Of a DNA stretch of 13,523 nt, positions 1-6,366 are shown piece after piece; positions within the stretch are counted from its first letter, which is position 1; every line of letters starts with the position of its first letter. The position numbers and the translations under genes were made by a program. The notes under the pieces were generated by a model. The model searched no databases. It saw only the letters and a list, made by a program, of their open reading frames with translations, and was not told where the DNA came from. Origin of the DNA: Sulfuritalea sp. GTDB taxonomy: Bacteria; Pseudomonadota; Gammaproteobacteria; Burkholderiales; Rhodocyclaceae. Location: contig JALHNN010000024.1 of NCBI GenBank assembly GCA_022843505.1, forward strand, positions 1 through 13,523, in the 5' to 3' direction.

Positions 1-628
1 TGAAGGGGCGCAGTTCATGGCCGGGCTGGAACAGCGCGGCCCAGGAATTGCCGTCGCGCAGCAGGTGGGCGCTGAGGCCGATGCCGACGATGGCCTGGGC
101 GGCCAGCAGTGCCGCGAGTTCGTTGCCGCGGGGCGCCAATGCCAGCGCCAGCACCGGCAGCGCCAGGGTGGCGGCGGCGAGCAGCATGGCGCGGCCCGGC
201 TGGCCGCGCCCCAGCAGCCAGCCGGAAAGAATGCCCGGTGCCACGGTAAGCCAGCCGGCCGCGAGCGCCGGCAGTGCCAGTTCGCCTTGCGGTCCGGGCA
301 GCGTGCCGAGCCGTCCGCTGCCGACGAGGAGGGCGCCGAGCAGCAGGCAGGCGCCCGAGAGCAGGAGGCCGAAGCGCAAGCCCTCACCCAGGAGTCGGCG
401 CTGGTGGGACGGCGACGCGCCGGCGACGCGGCCGGTGAGGCCGACGCCTATTCCCGCCAGGGTGACCCCGGAGATGATGTCGGAGAGGCTCGCCAGTTGC
501 GCCCAGTGCGCCACGAGTTCGGCGCCGCCACGCAGTGCCAGCAGCTTGTCGATCAGGGCGCGGCCGGCGAGGCCGACGAGGACCACGCCGAGTGCCTGCA
601 GCAGCAAGCGGCGGCCGGCGGGAATCAT
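1..628 (-). CDS. Polytopic membrane protein, polysaccharide flippase-like (N-terminal part; 3' end beyond window)
   Basis: An open frame starts with ATG at 628 and reads to the left edge without a stop, giving 209 codons. The product is strongly hydrophobic, with membrane-type stretches near residues 8-26, 48-65, 84-103, 117-140, 147-165 and 170-188. The N-terminal pattern (ALIDKLLALRGGAELVAHWAQ followed by SDIISGVTLAGIGVG) resembles the first helices of Wzx/O-antigen translocase-type (MATE/PST-like) flippases, which move lipid-linked sugars across the inner membrane. The start lies 19 nt after the aminotransferase stop on the same strand, so it is probably the last visible gene of the uvrD-led operon. 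No strong ribosome binding site is seen before the ATG. No sugar-transferase neighbours are visible on the right. The family call is moderate; another multi-pass transporter remains possible because the C-terminal half is missing. Confidence 0.6.
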   Translation of the reverse strand, partial: MIPAGRRLLLQALGVVLVGLAGRALIDKLLALRGGAELVAHWAQLASLSDIISGVTLAGIGVGLTGRVAGASPSHQRRLLGEGLRFGLLLSGACLLLGALLVGSGRLGTLPGPQGELALPALAAGWLTVAPGILSGWLLGRGQPGRAMLLAAATLALPVLALALAPRGNELAALLAAQAIVGIGLSAHLLRDGNSWAALFQPGHELRPF

Positions 629-647
629 GGCGGGCGCCGTGCCGCGC

Positions 648-1775
648 TCAGGCGATACGGTCGAAGACCTCGGCGAGGCGGGACACGGTGCGATCGACGT
701 CGCCCAGCTTGTCGAGGCCGAAGAGGCCGATGCGGAAGCTGCGAAAGTCGGCGGGCTCGTCGCATTGCAGCGGCACGCCGGCGGCGAGCTGGAAACCCTG
801 GGCGACGAACTTCTTCACCGACTGGATCTCGGGGTCCGTGGTGTGGCTGACCACCACGCCGGGGGCTTCGAAGCCGGCGGCGGCGACGCTGGGGAAGCCG
901 CGTGCCGGCAGCAGTTCGCGCACCCGGCGACCGAGCAGCCATTGGCGCTCGCGTGCCAGCGCGAAACCGAAGGCCTCGGTCTCGCGCATCGCATCGCGCA
1001 CCCGGCGCAGGGCGTCGGTGGGCATCGTCGCGTGGTAGGCATGGCCGCCGGTTTCGTAGGTCTCCATGATCTGGCGCCACTTCTTGAGGTCGCAGGCAAA
1101 GCTGCTGCCGGTCGTTTCGCCCAGCCGCGCCAGGGCGCGTGCGCCCAGCATCACCAGCCCGGCGCAGGACGGTCCGCTCCAGCCCTTCTGCGGGGCGCTG
1201 ATCAGCACGTCGACGCCGATCGCGCGCATATCCACCCAAAGTGCGCCGGAGGCGATGCAATCGAGCACGAAGAGGCCGCCGGCCTCGCGCGTCGCGGCGG
1301 CCACGGCCATCAGGTATTCGTCGGGCAGAAGGATGCCCGAGGCGGTCTCGACGTGCGGGGCGAAGACCACGGCGGGCTTCTGCCCGCGGATCGCGGCGAC
1401 CACCTCGTCGATCGGCGCCGGGGCCCAGGGGGCTTGCGTGCCGTCGCCGGTGGGCCGCGCCTTGAGCACCGTGCAGCCGGCGGCGATGCGCCCCATGTCG
1501 AGGATCTGCGACCAGCGGAAGCTGAACCAGCCGTTGCGCAGCACCAGGCAGTCGGCGCCGCCGGCAAACTGGCGCGCCACGGCTTCCATGGCATAGGTGC
1601 CGCCGCCGGGAATCACGGCGACGGCATCGGCCGCGTAGGCCCGCTTCAGGATCGCCGAGATGTCGCGCATCACGCCCTGGAAGGCCTGCGACATGTGGTT
1701 CAGGGCGCGGTCGGTGTAGACCACGGAATACTCGATCAGGCCGCCGGGATCGACGGCTTCGCTTGCTGCGGACAT
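648..1775 (-). CDS. Class V PLP-dependent aminotransferase (alanine/serine-glyoxylate aminotransferase-like)
   Basis: 375 aa if started at 1775, where a GGAG sits 6 nt upstream of the ATG; an ATG at 1787 would add only four residues. It is a fold-type I PLP enzyme. The PLP lysine is K197 in SAPQKGWSGPSCAG, and D172 in VLDCIAS is the expected contact to the pyridine nitrogen. A glycine-rich VIPGGGTYAMEAVARQ segment (about 54-69) should cradle the cofactor phosphate. The EYSVVYTDRALNHMSQAFQGV opening is typical of the bacterial group related to alanine-glyoxylate and serine-glyoxylate transaminases. Length matches the family. The amino donor and acceptor cannot be read from sequence. It follows the SDR gene by 32 nt and precedes the membrane protein by 19 nt, so it is probably co-transcribed with both. 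The cytoplasmic location is expected since no signal peptide is present. Confidence 0.85.
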   Translation of the reverse strand: MSAASEAVDPGGLIEYSVVYTDRALNHMSQAFQGVMRDISAILKRAYAADAVAVIPGGGTYAMEAVARQFAGGADCLVLRNGWFSFRWSQILDMGRIAAGCTVLKARPTGDGTQAPWAPAPIDEVVAAIRGQKPAVVFAPHVETASGILLPDEYLMAVAAATREAGGLFVLDCIASGALWVDMRAIGVDVLISAPQKGWSGPSCAGLVMLGARALARLGETTGSSFACDLKKWRQIMETYETGGHAYHATMPTDALRRVRDAMRETEAFGFALARERQWLLGRRVRELLPARGFPSVAAAGFEAPGVVVSHTTDPEIQSVKKFVAQGFQLAAGVPLQCDEPADFRSFRIGLFGLDKLGDVDRTVSRLAEVFDRIA

Positions 1776-1807
1776 CGCTTGCTCCATTCGGATGGTGGGC
1801 GCGGGTT

Positions 1808-2587
1808 TCAGAACGTCCCCGGGTAGGCGCCGCCGTCGAGCAGCCAGTTCTGACCGGTGATGAAACCGGCCTGGGCCGAGCACAGCCAGGCGCAGGCGGC
1901 GCCGAACTCCTCGGGATTGCCGATGCGCCCGGCCGGGATCGTCGCCACCCGCTCGGCCAGCACCTGCTCGTAAGGCAGGCCGCGCGCCTTGGCCTGGCCG
2001 CCGATCACCGTGGCGATGCGGTCGGTGTCGAAAAAGCCCGGCAAGAGGTTGTTGATCGTGACGTTGTGCGCCACGGTCTTGCGTGCGAGCCCGGCGACGA
2101 AACCCGTGAGTCCCGAGCGCGCGCCATTCGACAGCCCGAGCACGTCGATCGGCATTTTCACCGCGCCCGAGGTGATGTTCACGATGCGGCCGAACTTCTT
2201 CGCGATCATGGGGTCGAGCGTCGCCTTGATCAGCTCGATCGGCGCCAGCATGTTGGCATCGAGCGCGGCAAGCCAGTCCTCGCGTGTCCAGTTGCGGAAA
2301 TCCCCGGGCGGCGGGCCGCCGGCGTTGTTGACCAGGATGTCGGGCTGCGGGCAGGCCGCCAGCGCGGCGGCGCGGCCGGCAGCGCTGACGATGTCGGCGG
2401 CTACCGTGGTGACCGTGACGCCGGTGGCGGCACGGATCTCCGCGGCCGTCCTTTCCAGCGCCTCGGCGCCGCGTGCCACGAGGGTGACATCCACGCCCTC
2501 ACGCGCCAGGGCGAAGGCGCAACCGCGCCCGAGGCCCTTGCTCGAGGCGCAGACCAGTGCGGACTTGCCCTTGATTCCAAGATCCAT
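1808..2587 (-). CDS. SDR-family oxidoreductase with non-canonical active site
   Basis: 259 aa, started at 2587. An AAAGG lies 6 nt upstream of that ATG, and the preceding hydrolase stop ends 2 nt before it. The fold is a classical short-chain dehydrogenase: nucleotide-binding loop ASSKGLGRG (14-22, without the usual TG start), NNAG at 87-90, N112 in the LDANM segment, NITS with S140, then the usual PG motif (LLPGFFDT, 182-188) and the C-terminal TGQNWLLDGG. The YxxxK catalytic pair is not present: by alignment to the GF that follows it, the segment reads SNGAR (153-157), so Tyr becomes Ser and Lys becomes Arg. This resembles the BKR-like SDR subgroup (CDD cd05344, as I recall) known for imperfect cofactor and tetrad motifs. 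Substrate is unknown. Annotators would often name it 3-oxoacyl-ACP reductase; I would not trust that name. Confidence 0.88.
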   Translation of the reverse strand: MDLGIKGKSALVCASSKGLGRGCAFALAREGVDVTLVARGAEALERTAAEIRAATGVTVTTVAADIVSAAGRAAALAACPQPDILVNNAGGPPPGDFRNWTREDWLAALDANMLAPIELIKATLDPMIAKKFGRIVNITSGAVKMPIDVLGLSNGARSGLTGFVAGLARKTVAHNVTINNLLPGFFDTDRIATVIGGQAKARGLPYEQVLAERVATIPAGRIGNPEEFGAACAWLCSAQAGFITGQNWLLDGGAYPGTF

Positions 2588-2589
2588 GT

Positions 2590-3384
2590 TCAGCCTTTCA
2601 GGAAAGCGGCGACGAGCCGGTTGAAGGTGTGCGGCTGTTCGATACAGGACAGATGCGATGCCGACGGAATGACTTCGAGGCGTGCCCCGGGAATAGCCGA
2701 TACGATGACTTCGCTCATCGCCGGCGGCGTGCCCGGGTCGTCGGCGCCGGCGATGACCAGCGTCGGCGCGCGGATGGCATCGATCCTGGCGGTGATGTCG
2801 AGGGCGCGAATGGCGCCGGCGCAGCCGATGTAGCCCTCCGGCGGCGTGGCCGCGATCAAAGCCCCGATGCGCGCGGTTTCCGCCGGCTGGGCAGCCCGAA
2901 AGCCGGGCGTGAACCAGCGCCCCAGCGTGCCCTCGACCAGGCCCGCGCAACCCTGGCTGCGGGCGATGGCCATGCGTTCGTCCCACAGCGGCCCGGCCTC
3001 GGGCGGAATGCGGCTGGTGGAGTTGGCGATCACCAGCTTGTCCAGCCGCCCCGGGTGGGCCAGGGCGAGATGCTGGCCGATCATGCCGCCCATCGACAGG
3101 CCGACGAAATGCGTGCGCCCGATCTTCAGCGCGTCGAGAAGGCCGACGACATCACCGACCAGCTGGTCGAAGCTGTAGGGGCCTTGCGGCGCCGCAGTTG
3201 GCAAACTCGTTCCGCCGTGGCCGCGCGTGTCGTAGCGCAGCACCGTGAAAGTCGGCGCCAGCGCCACGGCGAGCGCGTCCCACATCGTCAGGTCGCAGCT
3301 CAGGGAATGCGACAAGGTGACCCAGGGGCCGCTGCCCTGGACTTCGTAGCGGATGGTGATGCCATTGGCTTGGATCGAATTCAT
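2590..3384 (-). CDS. Alpha/beta hydrolase, 3-oxoadipate enol-lactonase (PcaD)-like
   Basis: 264 aa. The ATG at 3384 shares one base with the TGA of the helicase gene (TGATG), and a GAGG lies 7 nt upstream, which fits translational coupling and fixes the start. The core is that of an alpha/beta hydrolase: oxyanion region SHSLSCD (25-31), RYDTRGHGGT (50-59), nucleophile elbow GLSMGG with S97, acid in GADDPGTPP (D216 likely), and H244 in SASHLS. These motifs and the length are close to PcaD, which opens the enol-lactone in the protocatechuate branch of the beta-ketoadipate pathway. No other pca gene is visible here, so the true substrate may differ. The next gene, the SDR, starts 2 nt after its stop. 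No signal peptide is seen, so it should be cytoplasmic. Confidence 0.85.
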   Translation of the reverse strand: MNSIQANGITIRYEVQGSGPWVTLSHSLSCDLTMWDALAVALAPTFTVLRYDTRGHGGTSLPTAAPQGPYSFDQLVGDVVGLLDALKIGRTHFVGLSMGGMIGQHLALAHPGRLDKLVIANSTSRIPPEAGPLWDERMAIARSQGCAGLVEGTLGRWFTPGFRAAQPAETARIGALIAATPPEGYIGCAGAIRALDITARIDAIRAPTLVIAGADDPGTPPAMSEVIVSAIPGARLEVIPSASHLSCIEQPHTFNRLVAAFLKG

Positions 3385-5744
3385 CAGGCTGCCTCCAGTT
3401 TGGCGACGGAAAGCGCCAGCCATTTGATGCCGGCGGCGCCGAAATTGACCTGCACCCGCGCGTCGTTGCCGCCGCCTTCGGCATTGATGATGACACCGAG
3501 GCCGAACTTGGGGTGCGTCACGCTCTGGCCGACGCGGAAGCCGCCGCCGCGTTGTGAATCGCTGCGGCGCGGCGTCGCCGCGAAAGCCGGCGTGGCACCA
3601 TAGGCAAAGGCGGCGGAATCCGCGACCTGGTAGCCGTTCTTGCCGGCGCGCGGTGTCAGCCACTTGACCAGATCCTCCGGGATCTCCTCAAGGAAGCGCG
3701 AGGGCAGGTTGTAGCGCGTCTGGCCGTGCAGCATGCGGGTCTGGGCGAAGCAGAGGTAGAGCCGCTGGCGCGCGCGGGTGACGGCGACGTACATCAGGCG
3801 CCGTTCCTCTTCCAGACCCTTGTCTTCCAGCAGCGAGTTCTCGTGGGGGAACAGACCCTCTTCCAGGCCGCAGATGAAGACGATGTTGAATTCCAGCCCC
3901 TTGGCCGAATGCACCGTCATCAGTTGCAGGGCGTCGTCGCCCTCGCCGGCCTGGTGCTCGCCGGCTTCGAGCGAGGCGTGGGCGAGGAAGGCGACCAGGT
4001 CGGCCCGCAGTTCTCCCGTTTCTTCGCCTTCGGCACCGACCGTGCCCTCCTCGGCGACGAAGCTGGCGGCCGCATTGACCAGTTCGTCGAGGTTGGCCAG
4101 GCGCTCCTGGCCTTCCTTCTCGTTGCGGTAGTGTTCGCTCAGGCCCGAGAGGTCGAGCACGTGCTCGACCAGTTCGGGCAGCGGCAGATGGGCGGCCTCG
4201 CGCAACCGGATGATGAGGTCGGCAAAGGCGGCCAGCTTGACCCCGCCGGCGCCGGACACGCGCGGGATCGCGGCGTGCAGGCTGCTGCCCTGCGCCTTGG
4301 CGGCGTCCTGCAGGTTTTCCAGGCTGCGCGCGCCGATGCCGCGGGTGGGGAAATTCACCACGCGCGAAAACGCCGTGTCGTCGTCGGCGTTGGCGATCAG
4401 GCGCAGGTAGGCCAGCGCGTGCTTGATTTCGGCGCGCTCGAAGAAGCGCAGGCCGCCGTACACGCGGTAGGGCAGGCCGGCGTTGAACAGGGCGTGTTCC
4501 AGCGCGCGGCTTTGGGCGTTGCTGCGGTAGAGCAGGGCAATCTCGGCGCGGGCATGGCCGTCGCGCGACAGCGCCTTGACCTCCTCGACGATGAAGCGCG
4601 CCTCGTCGCCCTCGCCGTAGGATTCGTGCACCCGGATCGGCTCGCCGGCGCCGGCCTCGGTCCACAGGTTCTTGCCCAGGCGCTGCGGATTGTTCTTGAT
4701 GATGGCGTTGGCGGCGTCGAGGATATTGCCGTGCGAGCGGTAGTTCTGCTCGAGGCGGATCAGGTTCGTGACATGGAATTCGCGCTCGAAGTCGCGCATG
4801 TTGCCGACGTCGGCGCCGCGGAAGGCGTAGATGCTCTGATCGTCGTCGCCGACGCAGAACATGCACGCACCCCTAGGCGCCGCAGGCGCCCCTGAATAGT
4901 CGCCCCCTTTCTCGGAAAGGGGGGCGGAGACGGGGTTTCGCAGGACGCTGTCCTGCGCCGTCGGAGCCGGCCCGCTGTGCAAAGCGGGCAGTGGAACGGG
5001 GGGATTGCTCACCATGGAACCAGGCTTTGCCGGATCGCGCCCAGCGAGCAGGCAAAGCCACTTGTACTGGAGCTTGTTGGTGTCCTGGAATTCATCCACC
5101 AGCACATGGCGGAAACGGTCCTGGTAGTGCCGCCGCAGGGGTTCGTTGCGCTCCAGCAGTTCGTAGCAGCGCAGCAGCAGCTCGGCGAAATCGACCACGC
5201 CTTCGCGCTGGCACTGGGCCTCGTAGGCCTCGTAGAGTTCGACCCGCTTCCTCGCCCAGTCGTCCCAGGCCTCGACGGCGGCGGGGCGCAGGCCCTGCTC
5301 CTTCTGCGCGTTTATGAAATGGCACAGCTCGCGCGGCGGGTACTTCTCGTCATCGACGTTGAGCGTTTTCAGCAGGCGCTTGACCGCCGCCTGCTGGTCG
5401 CCGGAATCGAGGATCTGGAACAGCTGCGGCAGGCCGGCATCGCGGTGGTGGGCGCGCAGCAGCCGGTTGCACAGGCCGTGGAAGGTACCGATCCACATGC
5501 CCTTGACGTTGATCGGCAACATGGCGGCCAGCCGGGTCAGCATTTCCTTGGCAGCCTTGTTGGTAAAGGTCACGGCGAGGATGCCCGGCGGCGCAACCTG
5601 GCCGGTGGAGATCAGCCAGGCGATGCGCGTGGTCAGGACGCGGGTCTTGCCGGAGCCGGCGCCGGCGAGGATCAGGGCGTGTTGCGGCGGCAGGGTGACG
5701 GCGGCGAGCTGCGGGGCGTTGAGGTGCTCGAGCAGTGGGTTCAT
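3384..5744 (-). CDS. uvrD: DNA helicase II, UvrD/PcrA type, with in-frame insert
   Basis: 786 aa from the ATG at 5744. An upstream in-frame ATG at 5771 lies inside a TATAAT box and is rejected. This is a superfamily 1A 3'-5' DNA helicase acting in mismatch and nucleotide-excision repair. Visible motifs: Walker A AGAGSGKT (27-34), Ia VTFTNKAAKEM (58-68), II DEFQDTN (217-223), III GDDDQSIYAFRGA (299-311), IV/QNYRSH, V TVHSAKGLEF, VI YVAVTRAR. The C-terminus (FRVGQSVTHPKFGLGVI onward) matches the Tudor-like tail of UvrD that contacts partner proteins. Usual length is about 720-740; the excess is explained by an insert near residues 239-292 between motifs II and III, absent from the normal spacing of the family and encoded by a hairpin-rich repeat. 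Rep is an alternative, but the tail domain favours UvrD/PcrA. It heads a minus-strand operon. Confidence 0.95.
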   Translation of the reverse strand: MNPLLEHLNAPQLAAVTLPPQHALILAGAGSGKTRVLTTRIAWLISTGQVAPPGILAVTFTNKAAKEMLTRLAAMLPINVKGMWIGTFHGLCNRLLRAHHRDAGLPQLFQILDSGDQQAAVKRLLKTLNVDDEKYPPRELCHFINAQKEQGLRPAAVEAWDDWARKRVELYEAYEAQCQREGVVDFAELLLRCYELLERNEPLRRHYQDRFRHVLVDEFQDTNKLQYKWLCLLAGRDPAKPGSMVSNPPVPLPALHSGPAPTAQDSVLRNPVSAPLSEKGGDYSGAPAAPRGACMFCVGDDDQSIYAFRGADVGNMRDFEREFHVTNLIRLEQNYRSHGNILDAANAIIKNNPQRLGKNLWTEAGAGEPIRVHESYGEGDEARFIVEEVKALSRDGHARAEIALLYRSNAQSRALEHALFNAGLPYRVYGGLRFFERAEIKHALAYLRLIANADDDTAFSRVVNFPTRGIGARSLENLQDAAKAQGSSLHAAIPRVSGAGGVKLAAFADLIIRLREAAHLPLPELVEHVLDLSGLSEHYRNEKEGQERLANLDELVNAAASFVAEEGTVGAEGEETGELRADLVAFLAHASLEAGEHQAGEGDDALQLMTVHSAKGLEFNIVFICGLEEGLFPHENSLLEDKGLEEERRLMYVAVTRARQRLYLCFAQTRMLHGQTRYNLPSRFLEEIPEDLVKWLTPRAGKNGYQVADSAAFAYGATPAFAATPRRSDSQRGGGFRVGQSVTHPKFGLGVIINAEGGGNDARVQVNFGAAGIKWLALSVAKLEAA
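4869..5030. repeat. Palindromic repeat-like element inserted in frame in uvrD
   Basis: About 160 bp holding four perfect inverted repeats: GGCGCC at 4876-4881/4885-4890 (loop 3); a 9-bp stem at 4903-4911/4915-4923 (loop TCG); an 8-bp stem at 4939-4946/4950-4957 (loop GCT); and a 7-bp stem at 4970-4976/4983-4989 (loop 6). It encodes the low-complexity, Pro/Ser/Ala-rich residues about 239-292 of the helicase. The density of hairpins is unlike the flanking coding DNA and typical of intergenic REP/MITE-like sequences. The exact borders are estimated from where helicase homology should stop and resume. I see no convincing target-site duplication. Confidence 0.7.
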
Positions 5745-5770
5745 TGGCTGGGCCGGCGGGCGGAACGGCA

Positions 5771-5776
5771 ATTATA
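5771..5776 (-). promoter_or_regulatory. Candidate -10 box for the uvrD operon
   Basis: On the minus strand this reads TATAAT, a perfect sigma-70 -10 hexamer, ending 26 nt before the uvrD ATG (5744). No good -35 hexamer is found 16-18 nt upstream, so activity may rely on other contacts. The position gives a short leader of roughly 20 nt and argues against the longer upstream start. Confidence 0.55.
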
Positions 5777-5856
5777 TCGACCGGGCAGGGAAGGCCGCCC
5801 GCAGTAAGCGCTAACCACTAGGCCGCGAAGCTGGTTCGCGGGAAAGCGACAGATTA

Positions 5857-5869
5857 TTGCAATGCAGCA
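5857..5869 (-). promoter_or_regulatory. Candidate PhbF/PhaR-type operator 1
   Basis: On the minus strand this reads TGCTGCATTGCAA, an exact fit to TG-N-TGC-N3-GCAA, the consensus reported for the PHA-metabolism repressor PhbF of Herbaspirillum. It sits 7 nt upstream of the candidate -35 box of the plus-strand gene and is the inverted, 12-of-13 identical copy of the site at 5923-5935. Confidence 0.55.
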
Positions 5870-5876
5870 GAAATCC

Positions 5877-5905
5877 TTGAACTTAGAGTGTTCCGCCCAT
5901 ATCAA
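5877..5905 (+). promoter_or_regulatory. Candidate sigma-70 promoter for the 117-aa gene
   Basis: TTGAAC at 5877-5882 (5 of 6 to TTGACA) and TATCAA at 5900-5905 (4 of 6 to TATAAT) are separated by 17 bp. A second -10-like hexamer, TAGAAT at 5911-5916, lacks a matching -35. Either choice puts the start of transcription close to or inside the second operator match, between the two sites. Confidence 0.45.
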
Positions 5906-5922
5906 ACCGGTAGAATCCATCA

Positions 5923-5935
5923 TGCTGCAATGCAA
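5923..5935 (+). promoter_or_regulatory. Candidate PhbF/PhaR-type operator 2
   Basis: TGCTGCAATGCAA, again an exact fit to TG-N-TGC-N3-GCAA, facing the opposite way to site 1 with centres 66 bp apart. It lies just downstream of the candidate -10 boxes, a classic place for a repressor to block transcription. A further small inverted repeat (TGCAACACA/TGTGTGCA) overlaps its right side. Confidence 0.55.
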
Positions 5936-5950
5936 CACATTGTGTGCAAG

Positions 5951-5987
5951 TCAGGCTTCCCCGGTTCACAAGACCGGGAAGGCCTGA
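5951..5987 (+). promoter_or_regulatory. Leader hairpin before the 117-aa gene
   Basis: 15-nt arms at 5951-5965 and 5973-5987 pair with 13 matches, one G-U wobble and one mismatch around a 7-nt loop. The stem ends 6 nt before the GGAGA ribosome binding site (5994-5998). There is no U-tract, so it is not an ordinary terminator; it may stabilise the mRNA or tune translation. Confidence 0.5.
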
Positions 5988-6003
5988 CCCCACGGAGACC
6001 ATC

Positions 6004-6357
6004 ATGAAAACAATACCGAAGACACCCAAGATCCTGCCCTGGCTGGCGCGCAAGGCCGGCATCAGCGACGCCCGCGCCGAGACGCTGTGGCATGAGGCCG
6101 AACACTGGGCCGGCAGGCAAGCCAAAGCGGGTTCGTCCGCCTATTTCAAGCTGGCCGTCGATCGCTTGCTGCAACTCGCGGCGGCGGAATCCCTGCGGGC
6201 CGATGCGGCATCTTTCGGCTGGCGGCCATGGGCGCGCGCCCAGGCCAAGTTCTGGGCCGTTTCGATGCAGGTGATGCACGAAGCCTCGGCGCTCAATGCG
6301 CGTGGCTGGCGGCTGGTCGATAACGTGACCCGCCGCGGTCAGCAGATGCTGGGCTGA
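6004..6357 (+). CDS. Conserved-looking 117-aa protein of unknown function, possibly linked to PHA storage
   Basis: The ATG at 6004 is preceded by GGAGA at a 5-nt spacing; an in-frame ATG at 5944 lies inside the operator/hairpin region and is rejected. I do not recognise a named domain. The product is basic, mostly helical in appearance and unusually rich in tryptophan (about six), with segments LPWLARKAGISDARAETLW (11-29), YFKLAVDRLLQLAAAESL (47-64) and FGWRPWARAQAKFWAV (71-86). No signal peptide or membrane helix is evident, so it should be cytoplasmic or peripheral. The first segment could pass for a helix-turn-helix, weakly. It does not look like the usual Phasin_2 family. The only functional hint is its promoter, which has two PhbF/PhaR-type operators; a granule-associated or storage-related role is inference. 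It converges on the FecR gene with 9 nt between stops. Confidence 0.8.
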   Translation: MKTIPKTPKILPWLARKAGISDARAETLWHEAEHWAGRQAKAGSSAYFKLAVDRLLQLAAAESLRADAASFGWRPWARAQAKFWAVSMQVMHEASALNARGWRLVDNVTRRGQQMLG

Positions 6358-6366
6358 GAAAACGCC

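Larger units (their letters stand above)
5745..6003. other. Divergent intergenic region between uvrD and the 117-aa gene
   Basis: 259 bp without a gene. From left to right it holds the uvrD -10 box, a 12-bp near-palindrome (5804-5815), a small inverted repeat CGCGAA/TTCGCG (5824-5829/5835-5840), two 13-bp PHA-type operator matches, a candidate plus-strand promoter, and a leader hairpin. It is visibly richer in A/T around 5850-5945 than the coding DNA on both sides, as expected for a promoter region. Confidence 0.75.

Noticed and set aside
48..1826. Long plus-strand open frame opposite the aminotransferase and flippase-like genes
   Set aside because: Composition is Gly/Ala/His/Arg-rich with no family features; it is the antisense of well-supported minus-strand genes, a common artefact in GC-rich DNA.
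4869..5030. Intein or separate gene inside uvrD
   Set aside because: Too short, with no splicing-type Cys/Ser start or His-Asn end; the hairpin-rich DNA fits a repeat element better.
5745..6003. LexA/SOS box upstream of uvrD
   Set aside because: No CTGT-N8-ACAG pattern is present; the near-palindrome at 5804-5815 does not match it.
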